This document shows positions 55,626 to 64,000 of a DNA stretch of 64,000 nucleotides, in pieces (position 1 is the first letter of the stretch; the number at the start of each line of letters is the position of its first letter). Below the pieces are notes generated by a model. That model saw only the letters and a program-made list of their open reading frames with translations, did no database searches and was not told the origin of the DNA. A program made the translations under genes and the position numbers. The DNA comes from Oceanibium sediminis (GTDB taxonomy: Bacteria; Pseudomonadota; Alphaproteobacteria; Rhodobacterales; Rhodobacteraceae). The stretch covers positions 248,001-312,000 of the forward strand of contig NZ_QGNX01000002.1 of assembly GCF_003265325.1 (NCBI RefSeq), in the 5' to 3' direction.

Positions 55626-56588
55626 ATGAACCTCGAACCTCTACTCTACGCCGCCATCTTCGTCGGTGTCTTCTTCATGATCGAAGGCATCTACTTGCTG
55701 ATGTTCGGCAAGTCGGTCCGGCTGGAAAGCCGCGTGAACCGAAGGCTTGAGCTTCTGGACAAGGGCGAAGACCCCGAAGAGGTCCTGAACACCCTGCGCA
55801 AGGAGCGCGAGCAGCACAACGAGAACCAGGGTCTGCCGATCCTGGCCCCCCTGTCGGACAAGGCCGCCCAGGCCAACATCGCCTTTTCGCCGGTTGGCCT
55901 GTTGACGGTAATGGTGCTGATGGGGGTCATGTCCTTCCTGTTGCTGACCTTCATGACGGGCGGCGGGCTGGTCGTGCGGCTTGGGCTCGCGATCTGTTTC
56001 GGCTACGGCTCGGTCTACCTTTGGCTGAACAACAAGGCCAAGAAGCGGATCGCCCTGTTCGAGGAGCAGCTTCCCGACGCGGTCGAGTTGATCGTGCGAA
56101 GCCTGCGCGTCGGGCACCCCTTCTCTGCCGCGATCAACATCGTGGCGCAGGAAATGCCGGATCCGCTGGGAACCGAGTTCGGGATCATCGTGGACGAGTC
56201 CACCTATGGCTCGGAAGTCACCGAAAGCCTGAACGCCCTGGCGGCGCGGATCGACATCCAGGACGTGAAGTTCCTCGCCGTGGCCGTGGGGATCCAAAGC
56301 CAGTCCGGCGGCAACCTGGCCGAGATCCTGGACGGCCTGGCCAAGGTGATCCGCGCCCGCTTCAAGCTGTTCCGCCGGGTCAAGGCGATCACCGCGGAGG
56401 CGCGCTGGTCGGGCTGGTTCCTGTCGATCTTCCCCGTCGGGGCGCTGATCGTCATCCAGCTGATCGAGCCGGGCCACTACGAGGATGTGAAAGCCTCTGC
56501 CGCCTTCGTGCCGGCGGCGATCTTTGTCTGTGTCATGCTCTTCATCAACGTGATCGTGATGCGTGCTTTGGTAAACATTAAGGTGTAA
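55626..56588 (+). CDS. tadB: Tad inner-membrane platform protein TadB
   Basis: Inner-membrane protein of 320 residues with N-terminal segments (LYAAIFVGVFFMIEGIYLLMF), a central pair around residues 98-135, the T2SF domain (LPDAVELIVRSLRVGHPFSAAINIVAQEM near 142-170) and two C-terminal segments. With TadC it forms the platform on which TadA acts. It lies 24 bp after tadA. Confidence 0.95.
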   Translation: MNLEPLLYAAIFVGVFFMIEGIYLLMFGKSVRLESRVNRRLELLDKGEDPEEVLNTLRKEREQHNENQGLPILAPLSDKAAQANIAFSPVGLLTVMVLMGVMSFLLLTFMTGGGLVVRLGLAICFGYGSVYLWLNNKAKKRIALFEEQLPDAVELIVRSLRVGHPFSAAINIVAQEMPDPLGTEFGIIVDESTYGSEVTESLNALAARIDIQDVKFLAVAVGIQSQSGGNLAEILDGLAKVIRARFKLFRRVKAITAEARWSGWFLSIFPVGALIVIQLIEPGHYEDVKASAAFVPAAIFVCVMLFINVIVMRALVNIKV

Positions 56589-56603
56589 GAGGGCCCGGGA
56601 CTT

Positions 56604-57578
56604 ATGGAAGACTACGGACAAGCTCTTGAATTCATCAACGCGGCCCTCGGGCCGCTCGGGGTGTTCTATATCGTGGGGTTCTTCGGGTTCGTGATGATCC
56701 TGATGACCGCACCGCTGCTGTTCCGGACGAAACCCGATCCGTTGAACAAGCTAAAGGGCTCCAGCGTCAATCTCGGCAACAAGAAGGACAAGGACAAGGC
56801 CATCCGCCTGCGCTATGACAGCGGCGGTCGGCAGCTTGAACGCTTCAAGCCCTACCTGGAACCCAAGGATCAGAAGACATACACCGCGACGCGGATGAAG
56901 CTGATCCAGGCGGGCTACCGCACCCGCAACGCAGTCAGCATCTATCACCTGTTCCGCTTTGGCCTCGGCATGGCGCTGCTGCTGCTGGGCACTGTCTACA
57001 TGCTGGTCGCGGGGGGCGACAATCCCAGCCTGACCACCGTGATCCTGACCGTTCTGGGGCCGGGACTTGTCGGCTACTACTTCCCCGACTACTGGGTCGA
57101 ACGGCGCCGGCAGGTCCGCCAGGAAGACGTGACCAACGGCTTCCCGGACGCGCTGGACCTGATGCTGGTCTGCGTGGAGGCCGGCCAGTCGCTCGACCAG
57201 TCGATCCTGCGCGTCTCGGCCGAGATCAAGAACTCCTACCCCACCCTGGCCGAGGAATTCGAGATCGTCGCCAACGAAATGCGCGCCGGCAAGGAACGCG
57301 TCACCGTTCTGCGCGACATGGGCGAGCGCTGCGGCGTCTCCGACATCTCGGCCTTCGTCACGGTGCTGGTGCAGTCCGCCTCCTTCGGTACGTCGGTCTC
57401 GGACGCGCTGCGGGTCTATGCCTCGGAAATGCGTGACAAGCGGGTGATGCGCGCCGAGGAAAAGGCAAACACCCTGCCGACCAAGATGACCCTGGCCACG
57501 ATGATGTTCACCGTGCCGCCGCTGCTTCTGATCCTTGTGGGGCCGTCGCTGTATGAAATCAGTACCGCACTCTTCTGA
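56604..57578 (+). CDS. tadC: Tad inner-membrane platform protein TadC
   Basis: A 324-residue partner of TadB with the same T2SF core (FPDALDLMLVCVEAGQSLDQSILRVSAEI near 182-210) and C-terminal helix ATMMFTVPPLLLILVGPSLYEIS. It begins 15 bp after tadB. Its end overlaps the TPR lipoprotein gene by 26 bp, so translation of the two is coupled. Confidence 0.95.
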   Translation: MEDYGQALEFINAALGPLGVFYIVGFFGFVMILMTAPLLFRTKPDPLNKLKGSSVNLGNKKDKDKAIRLRYDSGGRQLERFKPYLEPKDQKTYTATRMKLIQAGYRTRNAVSIYHLFRFGLGMALLLLGTVYMLVAGGDNPSLTTVILTVLGPGLVGYYFPDYWVERRRQVRQEDVTNGFPDALDLMLVCVEAGQSLDQSILRVSAEIKNSYPTLAEEFEIVANEMRAGKERVTVLRDMGERCGVSDISAFVTVLVQSASFGTSVSDALRVYASEMRDKRVMRAEEKANTLPTKMTLATMMFTVPPLLLILVGPSLYEISTALF

Positions 57579-58143
57579 TCCTGCCCGCTTCGGGCGTCAC
57601 GCCGCGCTGCTCGTCAGCGCGGCGTTCTTGCTTGCGGCCTGCGCGCAGGACCGCCTCGCCCCCGTGGGCGACGGCCCCGACGCGTTGCGCGGCAACTTCG
57701 TCGACGGGCTGGACGGGCTGACCCTGGGCCACCGGCTGATGGCCGCCGGGGAATACGAACTGGCGCTGGATTCCTACTACCGCGCAGGCGCGGAAAAGGG
57801 GCTGACCGTGGATGTCCTGTCTGCCATCGGCTCTGCCCAGCTGCGCCTGGGCCGCCTTGGCCAGGCCGAGCGGACCCTGCGCACCGCCATCGACAAGAAC
57901 GACCGTTTCGTGCCCGCCTGGAACGCCCTCGGGATCGTGCTCTACTCCCAAGGCAAGACCGGGGAGGCGCGCGAGGCCTTCCGCGTCGCCTTCGCGCTGG
58001 ACAGCGGCCAGTCCCCGGAAATCGCCGCGAACCTGAACGCAGTTGATGCCAAGTTGCAAAGCGTTACCCAAGAAACACCGGAACAAACGGATTTTCGCTT
58101 GGTTCGCAGGGGTAATGGAAGGTATCTTCTGTTAGGCAATTAA
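57553..58143 (+). CDS. TPR lipoprotein of the tad locus (TadD-like 1)
   Basis: A 196-residue lipoprotein (LLVSAAFLLAAC) with about three tetratricopeptide repeats (LGHRLMAAGEYELALDSYYRAGAEKG; AIGSAQLRLGRLGQAERTLRTAIDKN; ALGIVLYSQGKTGEAREAFRVAFALD). TadD-type lipoproteins help place the secretin in the outer membrane. ATG 57553 lies inside the end of tadC. Confidence 0.88.
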   Translation: MKSVPHSSDPARFGRHAALLVSAAFLLAACAQDRLAPVGDGPDALRGNFVDGLDGLTLGHRLMAAGEYELALDSYYRAGAEKGLTVDVLSAIGSAQLRLGRLGQAERTLRTAIDKNDRFVPAWNALGIVLYSQGKTGEAREAFRVAFALDSGQSPEIAANLNAVDAKLQSVTQETPEQTDFRLVRRGNGRYLLLGN

Positions 58144-58172
58144 AAGAACCGACGAGCAGAAGGTTACCGGCC

Positions 58173-59039
58173 ATGAAACCCAAGATTACCCAGCTTTCGC
58201 GGCTGGCCGTTCTTGCGACCGTTCTGGTTGCCGGTTGCGGCAACCCGGCACGCGACCAGGAAAAGATTCAAAGCCTCGACAGCCTTAATGTCATTGATGA
58301 AAACAACCTCAATGAGATCATGCTGGACTTCGCGGACGCCAACCAGTCCGTCGCCTATTTCCAACGTTCCCTTGCTGAAAATCCCGACCGGGTGGAGTTC
58401 AAGCAGGGTCTCGCCCAGTCGCTGCTGCGCGCCGGCCGCCCCGAGGAGTCGATCCTCGCCTACAAGGCGCTCGTCGAAGCGGGTCAGGCGACATCCACCG
58501 ATCGGCTGAAATATGCCGAGGCGCTGATCCAGGTCGGCAAGTGGAAGGAAAGCCAGGCGCAGCTGAATGCCGTGCCCCCCACGCTGGAAACCTACGACCG
58601 GTACCGCCTGGAGGCGATGGTCGCGGACAACAACAAGCAGTGGAAGCGCGCGGACAGCTACTACGACCAGGCCCGTGGCCTGACCACGCGCCCGGCGAAC
58701 ATCTACAACAACTGGGGGATCTCCAAGCTGGCGCGCGGTGACCGCCCCGCCGCGGAAGAAATGTTTACCCGCGCCATCAGCTACGACCCGAAGCTGTTCA
58801 GCGCCAAGAACAACCTGGCCATCAGCCGCGCCTCCCGCAAGGAATACGACTTGCCGATCGTGCCGCTGACGACCACCGAACAGGCCGAACTGCTGCACAA
58901 CATCGCGCTTCAGGCGATCCGCAACGGCGACGTTGACATCGGCCGGGGCCTGCTGGAGGAAGCCGTGGAACGCCACCCGCGCCACTTCGCGGAAGCGGTA
59001 CGCAAGCTGGACGCGCTGGAAAAAACCGTCCTGCGCTGA
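58173..59039 (+). CDS. tadD: TPR lipoprotein of the tad locus (TadD-like 2)
   Basis: A 288-residue lipoprotein (LATVLVAGC) with four or more TPR units (DANQSVAYFQRSLAENPDRVEFKQGLAQSLLRAGRPEESILAY, NNWGISKLARGDRPAAEEMFTRAISYDP, ALQAIRNGDVDIGRGLLEEAVERHP). Two TPR lipoproteins in a row are usual in tad loci of this group. The stop lies 23 bp before the peptidase gene. Confidence 0.9.
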   Translation: MKPKITQLSRLAVLATVLVAGCGNPARDQEKIQSLDSLNVIDENNLNEIMLDFADANQSVAYFQRSLAENPDRVEFKQGLAQSLLRAGRPEESILAYKALVEAGQATSTDRLKYAEALIQVGKWKESQAQLNAVPPTLETYDRYRLEAMVADNNKQWKRADSYYDQARGLTTRPANIYNNWGISKLARGDRPAAEEMFTRAISYDPKLFSAKNNLAISRASRKEYDLPIVPLTTTEQAELLHNIALQAIRNGDVDIGRGLLEEAVERHPRHFAEAVRKLDALEKTVLR

Positions 59040-59062
59040 TCACGGGAAGGGCCTGACCGATC

Positions 59063-59566
59063 ATGCAATACTCGGCCGATCTGGTCTTTTTCATCGTGAC
59101 GCTGCCCTTCGCCTTCTGGGCGGCCTACAGCGATCTTTCCACCATGAAGATCCGCAACAAGCTGAACATCGCGCTTTTCGCGGTGTTCGTGATCACCGCG
59201 CCGTTCCTGCTGGACTGGGGGGACATGGCCTGGCGGCTTGGCGTCGCGGCGATCGCGCTGTTCGCGGGCTTCGTGCTGAACGCCATGGGGCGGCTTGGCG
59301 GGGGCGATGCGAAGTTCATCGCCGCCTTCATCCCCTTCGTCGCCCCGGGCGAGATGTCGATCTTCTTCATGTACCTGGCCGGTTGCCTGCTGGCGGCCGT
59401 CGTCGTCCACTGGGCGGCGCGCCAGGTGCCGGCGGTGCGCGCCCTTGCGCCGGACTGGAAATCCTGGACCGCCCGTCCCTATTTCCCCATGGGCCTGGGC
59501 CTTGCGCCGGCGTTCAGCCTGTACCTCGCTGCCCGCGCGTTCAACCTGTCCTTCGTGCCAGTATGA
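59063..59566 (+). CDS. cpaA: Prepilin peptidase CpaA/TadV (A24 family)
   Basis: Membrane aspartic protease of 167 residues that cuts the Flp leader. The two catalytic aspartates are in AAYSDLSTMKI (Asp24) and LGGGDAKFIAAF (Asp82, GxGD-type). There is no N-methylation domain, as in TadV proteins. It ends with a 26-bp tail-to-tail overlap with the next gene, on the other strand. Confidence 0.94.
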   Translation: MQYSADLVFFIVTLPFAFWAAYSDLSTMKIRNKLNIALFAVFVITAPFLLDWGDMAWRLGVAAIALFAGFVLNAMGRLGGGDAKFIAAFIPFVAPGEMSIFFMYLAGCLLAAVVVHWAARQVPAVRALAPDWKSWTARPYFPMGLGLAPAFSLYLAARAFNLSFVPV

Positions 59567-61160
59567 ACAGGTCCGTGCGGATCACCTCTTCCAGCTGCCA
59601 GCCCAGGTCCTCGATCACTTCCAGCTTGCGCGCGCGGGACGGCGTATTCAGCGGACAGAACGGCACCATCACGTAGTCGGCGGCCTCGAACCCGTCGTCG
59701 GTGCCGTAGTACCAGGGCGCCATTTCGGGCAGGCGCTCGAACGGGCCGAACAGCCACAGCATGTCATGGATATCGGCCGACAGGACGGGCTTGCCCACCG
59801 CCTCCTCCACCGCGCCGAGCTGGGCGGTGATCTGGCGGATCCAGCCGACGAGGCCTAGGCGGACGGAGCACTCGGGCAAGGCTTCGCCGAGGAACATCAC
59901 CGGCGCCTCCGGCTCGTAATCCTCGCCCCGCAGGGCCGCGGGGATCTCGAACCCGTCCAGCGTGACATTCGCCCGCGGCAGGTAGGCGACAGAGGTCAGG
60001 ACCTGCGCGTCCGCCTTGGCAAGGTCTGAGAAGATCGGGCTGAACTCCTCGGCGGTCTGGCTCATGTGGCGAACCGGCGACGTCGCCATGTTTATCGCCG
60101 ACGGCGCGAACAACAGCAGCGCCGCGCCCCCCATCACCGCCGTCAACTGGCGCGCCGGCACGCCCCAGACCGGGCGCGCGCCCTGCTCGGGACGCAGGCA
60201 CAGCAACAGCACCCCCAGGATGCCCAGCCACTTCGGATCGTTGCCCCAGTTCTGGTAGGTGATGTAGAGCAGCCCCGGCCCCAGCAGCAGCAGGTAAAGC
60301 CCCGCGCGCATCATCCCCGCCTTGCGCCAGACGACGATGCTGCCCAGCAGCAGCAACGTCTGCGGCAACGCGGCGGGGGATGACACCAGCCCCGAGAACT
60401 CCTCCCCCGGGTAGCGGCGCAGCGCGCTGGCGGAAACCTGCAGCAGATCCAGCAGGTAGGCGCGCCAGAAGTCCAGCCCCATACCCGCGCTGACAGCGCC
60501 CAGGACCACACCCGCGCCCAGTAGCGCGCCAAGGAACAGCCGGCCCCGGCGTTCCTGCAGGATCACCATCAGCACGAAGGGCACCAGCGCCACGACATAG
60601 GTCATCTTGATCAGGATCAGCGCCGCCCCCGCCAGCCCGATCAGTACCCCGTCGATCCCGTCCGCGCGCCATCCGGGACGCGCCGGAAGGAACAGCAGGA
60701 ACACGATCAACGCCGTCAGGACCCAGGCCCAGCGGTTGTAATACATCGACGCCAGGATCGAGGGCTGCGGCCCGCCGTAGACCAGCGCCATGGTGATCAC
60801 CAGCAGTGCCACGCCCACTGCCAGGCGCCAGACGCCTTCGAACCGGCTGAGGCAGAGGTACCAGATCGCCGGCAGCAGCAGGGCCGCCACCCCGGCCTGC
60901 GCCAGCAGGTAGGACCGCCCCGGCCCATAGCCGAGGTCCATCCCCGCCTTGATCGGCAGGAAGGCCAACAGCCCAAGCGGCGTCATGATCTGGTGATGCA
61001 GCAGATCCCCCGCCTGCATCCGGTAAATCACGTCCAGCATCTGGATCAGGTCCATCTCGTGCCCGGTGACGCGAAAGACGCCGGGCAAAAGCGTGACCGT
61101 GGCCAGCACAAGCCAGACGGACAGCAGGATCACTGCAAACCTCAGGGGGGCAAGGGACAT
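59541..61160 (-). CDS. Multi-spanning GT-C-like membrane protein
   Basis: A 539-residue protein with about ten or eleven membrane segments in the first 370 residues and a soluble C-terminal domain of about 150. The first extracytoplasmic loop contains acidic residues (VTGHEMDLIQML, near 32-43), the place where GT-C glycosyltransferases keep their catalytic Asp/Glu. GT-C enzymes use polyprenyl-phosphate sugars. It faces the tad operon and lies about 12 kb from the DPA genes. Function is not proven. Confidence 0.6.
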   Translation of the reverse strand: MSLAPLRFAVILLSVWLVLATVTLLPGVFRVTGHEMDLIQMLDVIYRMQAGDLLHHQIMTPLGLLAFLPIKAGMDLGYGPGRSYLLAQAGVAALLLPAIWYLCLSRFEGVWRLAVGVALLVITMALVYGGPQPSILASMYYNRWAWVLTALIVFLLFLPARPGWRADGIDGVLIGLAGAALILIKMTYVVALVPFVLMVILQERRGRLFLGALLGAGVVLGAVSAGMGLDFWRAYLLDLLQVSASALRRYPGEEFSGLVSSPAALPQTLLLLGSIVVWRKAGMMRAGLYLLLLGPGLLYITYQNWGNDPKWLGILGVLLLCLRPEQGARPVWGVPARQLTAVMGGAALLLFAPSAINMATSPVRHMSQTAEEFSPIFSDLAKADAQVLTSVAYLPRANVTLDGFEIPAALRGEDYEPEAPVMFLGEALPECSVRLGLVGWIRQITAQLGAVEEAVGKPVLSADIHDMLWLFGPFERLPEMAPWYYGTDDGFEAADYVMVPFCPLNTPSRARKLEVIEDLGWQLEEVIRTDLFILARRTG

Positions 61161-61296
61161 CGGGGGCCTGCTCTCTTATGTGATTTTTAAGGTAACCTGA
61201 CCGGTTTTTGTAATCCGGGCAACGCAGAAAAGCCTTTTTTGCCGTGTATGAACACAGTACCTTCGCTACGCATCCCAGACCTGAGGGGAAAACCTT

Positions 61297-62610
61297 ATGA
61301 ACCAGATGGCGTCTCCCCCCGCGGCCGCCGCAGCACCGAAAACCCCCCTCCACATGGAGGACCTGGGGCTCGAAATCGTGCTGATGCGCGACATCGTGCT
61401 GAAGACCTTTTTCCGCCGCAACCTGACCTCGCTGTCCGAGACGGCAAAGGCGCTGGCGGTCACCCCGCCCATCGCGCAGGAGCTGATCGACCACTGCCGT
61501 GAAAACAACCTGATCGAAACGCTCGGCGCACGCGGCGCGGCAACCACGTCCGAGTTGCGCTACCAGCTGACCGAGTCGGGGCGCGCCCGCGCGCTGGACG
61601 CGCTTCAGCAGTCCGAATTCTACGGCGCCTTCCCCGTCCCGATGGAGCAATACTGGAAGCAGACCGCGCGCCAGTCCATCTCCGACGCGGTGATCACCCA
61701 GGAACGGCTGGAAGGATCCATGGGCCACCTCGTGCTGCCCGCGGGCATGCTGGACCAGCTTGGCCCGGCGGTGAACTCCGGGCGCTCGGTGCTGCTCTAC
61801 GGGCCGCCGGGCAACGGGAAATCCTCGATCTCCAACGGTATCCGGAACGCGCTTGGCGACAATATCTACGTGCCGCAGTTCCTTGAATACGGCGGGCAGG
61901 TGATCTCGGTCTACGACCCGATCGTGCATACGCTTGCCAAGACGGGGGCCGAGGAACAGTCCAGCCTGCGCCGCGCCGGGCCCGATTTCGACCAGCGCTA
62001 CCTGCTGTGCCGCCGACCCTCGGTGATGACCGGTGGTGAACTGACGCTGGACATGCTGGACCTGAACTACAACCAGGTCAGCCGGACCTACCAGGCGCCG
62101 CTGCAGCTGAAGGCCACCGGCGGCGTGTTCATCGTGGACGACCTTGGCCGACAGGTCGAACCGCCCCAGGCGCTGATCAACCGCTGGATCGTTCCCATGG
62201 AAACGTCCTTCGACATTCTGACCCTGCAATCGGGCCAGAAGTTCATGGTGCCATTCGATACGCTGGTGATCTTCTCGACCAACTTCGCCCCGTCTGAAAT
62301 GTTCGACGGCGCGGCCCTTCGCCGGATCTACTACAAGATCAAGATCGACAGCCCCAGCCGCGAAGATTTCATCAAGGTCTTCGTGAAAACCTCGCGCCAG
62401 TACAAGCTGAACCCCGACGAGGGCGTGCTGACCCACCTGCTCAAGAAGAAATACCCCGAGCATGGGAACAAGTTCCAGAACTACCACGCCCCCTTCCTGA
62501 TCGACCAGATGCTGTCGATCGCGGAATACGAGGGGCGACCCCGCGAAATGTCGATCGACCTGGTCGACCGCGCCTGGGAAAACCTGTTCGTGGACGATAG
62601 CGCGGTCTGA
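61297..62610 (+). CDS. AAA+ ATPase of unknown role near the tad locus
   Basis: A 437-residue protein. The first 120 residues resemble a winged helix (LSETAKALAVTPPIAQELIDHCRENNLIETLG). An AAA+ core follows: Walker A LLYGPPGNGKSSISNGIRNAL near 165-185, Walker B GGVFIVDDLGRQ near 276 and sensor region LVIFSTNFAPSEMF near 325. The C-terminus has a lid. Similar proteins are commonly found beside tad loci in this group; their partner is not known to me. Confidence 0.85.
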   Translation: MNQMASPPAAAAAPKTPLHMEDLGLEIVLMRDIVLKTFFRRNLTSLSETAKALAVTPPIAQELIDHCRENNLIETLGARGAATTSELRYQLTESGRARALDALQQSEFYGAFPVPMEQYWKQTARQSISDAVITQERLEGSMGHLVLPAGMLDQLGPAVNSGRSVLLYGPPGNGKSSISNGIRNALGDNIYVPQFLEYGGQVISVYDPIVHTLAKTGAEEQSSLRRAGPDFDQRYLLCRRPSVMTGGELTLDMLDLNYNQVSRTYQAPLQLKATGGVFIVDDLGRQVEPPQALINRWIVPMETSFDILTLQSGQKFMVPFDTLVIFSTNFAPSEMFDGAALRRIYYKIKIDSPSREDFIKVFVKTSRQYKLNPDEGVLTHLLKKKYPEHGNKFQNYHAPFLIDQMLSIAEYEGRPREMSIDLVDRAWENLFVDDSAV

Positions 62611-62635
62611 TGGGCCCGCAGCTTTGGGGGCATCG

Positions 62636-63451
62636 TTGAAAACCGGCGTCGCCGGTTGCGGCAACATGGGCCTGCCCATGGCGCAGGCGATACGGGCCGC
62701 GGGGATCGATCTCCGCGGTCTAGATCTGCGAGCGCCCGAAAGCTACGGTCCGAATGCGTCCTGGATGACGGACGATCCCCGCGCCTTCGCCGCCGACCGG
62801 CAGGCGATCTTCTCCGTGGTGCGCGATATCGCGCAAACCGAAATGCTGCTGTTCGGCGAACACGGCCTGCTCGCCGCCGCCTGCAAACTCGAAATCCTCG
62901 CCATCTGCTCCACCCTCGCCCCGTCTTACGTGCGCGATCTGCGCGCGCGCATCCCCGGCCATATCGCCCTGGTGGACGCGCCCATGTCCGGCGCCCCCGT
63001 CGCCGCGCACGAGCGTCGCCTCAGCTTCATGCTCGGCGGCCCCGAGGCCGCCCTCGACCGGCTTGCCCCCGCCCTAAACGCCATGGGCACCCGCTTCCAC
63101 CGCCTCGGGCCGCTCGGTACGGGCATGACCGCCAAGGTGCTGAACAACCTCGTAGCTGCGGCGTCGGTCGCGGCAACCCGCACCGCGCTGGAATGGGCCG
63201 ACGCCAATGGCCTGCCCGAGGAAGCGCTCCTTGCGGTGATGAACGACAGCTCCGGGCAGACCTGGTTCGGCAGCAACTTCGCGCAGATCAACTTCGCCCG
63301 CGAAGGCTTCGCTCCCGACAACTCCATGGCAATCCTCGTGAAAGACGTCGAAAGCGCGCGCAGCGCCGCTCCCGAAGGGACGGACACATCCCTCGCCGAC
63401 GCGTTGATCGCGCGCATCGCAGCCCTGCCGCCCCGCCCTCCAAAGTCCTGA
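62636..63451 (+). CDS. 3-hydroxyisobutyrate/6-phosphogluconate dehydrogenase-like reductase
   Basis: A 271-residue NAD(P)-binding oxidoreductase: VAGCGNMGLPMAQAIRAAGIDLRGLD (Rossmann), VDAPMSGAPVAAHERRLSFMLGG (the family DxPxSGG-like motif near 113-135) and GTGMTAKVLNNLVAAASVAATRTALEWA with the catalytic Lys. The C-terminal domain is short. The substrate is probably a small 3-hydroxyacid. TTG at 62636 is preferred (GGGGG site); a TTG at 62624 is possible. Confidence 0.82.
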   Translation: MKTGVAGCGNMGLPMAQAIRAAGIDLRGLDLRAPESYGPNASWMTDDPRAFAADRQAIFSVVRDIAQTEMLLFGEHGLLAAACKLEILAICSTLAPSYVRDLRARIPGHIALVDAPMSGAPVAAHERRLSFMLGGPEAALDRLAPALNAMGTRFHRLGPLGTGMTAKVLNNLVAAASVAATRTALEWADANGLPEEALLAVMNDSSGQTWFGSNFAQINFAREGFAPDNSMAILVKDVESARSAAPEGTDTSLADALIARIAALPPRPPKS

Positions 63452-63626
63452 AATATCCCCGCCGGAGGCCCCGGCCCGCCCGGCACACCATGCCCGCCCC
63501 ATCGCGTAAACGCCTGCAACCGCGCCGCGGGGCCCCGCCCCCGCGCAAGCGGGGGTGGGGGCAAGGGGAACGGGCCGCAGGCCCCCCCGCTTGGCAAGCG
63601 GTCCAACGCCTGCCAGAACAAGGGGG

Positions 63627-64000
63627 ATGACGCGCACCCTGCCCCCTCGAATCCTCGCCTGGTTCACCGCTCGCGGCTGGCAGCCGCATCCCCACCAGCG
63701 CGCGCTGCTGGAGCGTGCGGACGATCCCGCGACCCTGCTGATCGCCCCGACGGGCGGCGGCAAGACGCTCGCCGGCTTCCTGCCCACACTCTGCGACCTC
63801 GCCAGTGCGCCGCACGGGGGGATGCACACACTCTACGTCTCGCCGCTGAAGGCGCTTGCAGCGGATATCAAGCGCAACCTCAGCGCCCCGGCGTCGGAAA
63901 TCGGGCTTGATATAAGGATCGAGGATCGCACCGGCGACACGCCCCAATCCCAGCGCCAGCGCCAGCGGCGCGACCCGCCGCAGATCCTGCTGACCACGCC
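63627..64000 (+). CDS. Ligase-associated DEXH-box helicase, Lhr-like (5' part only)
   Basis: The first 124 codons of a superfamily 2 helicase, cut by the window end. HPHQRALLERADDPATLLIAPTGGGKTLAGFLPTLCDL has the Q-like motif and Walker A (APTGGGKT), and LYVSPLKALAADIKRNL is motif Ia. The type is that found with DNA ligase and exonuclease genes in DNA repair operons. The start codon follows AGGGGG. A GC-rich repeat-like hairpin region (63530-63570) lies upstream. Confidence 0.9.
   Translation, partial: MTRTLPPRILAWFTARGWQPHPHQRALLERADDPATLLIAPTGGGKTLAGFLPTLCDLASAPHGGMHTLYVSPLKALAADIKRNLSAPASEIGLDIRIEDRTGDTPQSQRQRQRRDPPQILLTT

Noticed and set aside
59764-62679. 971-codon minus-strand open frame over the GT-C-like, AAA and reductase genes
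   Set aside because: It crosses several supported genes on both strands and the promoter gap at 61161-61296 and shows no domain.

Overview
The window is chromosomal DNA of a GC-rich alphaproteobacterium, most probably a member of the Rhodobacteraceae (Roseobacter-type). This rests on the gene neighbourhoods (proS next to a LolC/E permease; AI-2E permease, hdaA, ppk and ppx in a row; alaC before hom, glpX and recJ), a ProS of about 445 residues without the editing insert, a class I PhaC, and Flp pilins with the AVTVDW cleavage context. No IS element, prophage, CRISPR array or rRNA is visible. One tRNA (Glu, anticodon TTC) is present.

Layout. 1-9.5 kb, minus strand: lipoprotein export permease (cut by the window edge), proS, ppx, ppk, hdaA, an AI-2E-family permease and NAD kinase. 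A plus-strand small RNA with an intrinsic terminator may lie between proS and ppx. 9.7-17.6 kb: glyA, a small lipoprotein, then surface and envelope genes (sulfotransferase-like, flippase-like, acyltransferase, capsule-type protein) and a TetR-GST pair with a palindromic operator. 17.7-28 kb: cytochrome c', a diheme cytochrome c, phaC, alaC, hom, glpX, recJ and tRNA-Glu. 28-39 kb: a CDF-like transporter, a decayed gene, two unusual periplasmic binding proteins (LysM-SBP and PstS-OmpA), MOSC, rimO, SDR, an M48 protease, cobS-cobC and an orphan ParA. 39.7-42.9 kb: a CoA-transferase operon in which two lower-GC GSCFA/SGNH-like genes sit between the A and B subunit genes.

43.2-47.7 kb holds what looks like a decaprenyl-phosphoryl-D-arabinose (DPA) supply module. 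It has a flippase-like membrane protein, DprE1 and DprE2 homologues, and a HAD phosphatase fused to a UbiA-type phosphoribosyltransferase. It is followed at once by a lytic transglycosylase and a complete-looking Tad/Flp pilus core (48.9-59.6 kb: two pilins, cpaB, cpaC, an OmpA-like lipoprotein, tadZ, tadA, tadB, tadC, two TPR lipoproteins, prepilin peptidase). A GT-C-like membrane protein and an AAA ATPase come next. The most interesting hypothesis is that the arabinose-lipid module feeds glycosylation of the pilus or another surface glycan, with the GT-C-like protein as candidate transferase. The window ends in a 6-phosphogluconate-dehydrogenase-like reductase and the start of a ligase-associated DEXH helicase.

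All functional calls come from motif reading and memory of protein families; no database search was run.
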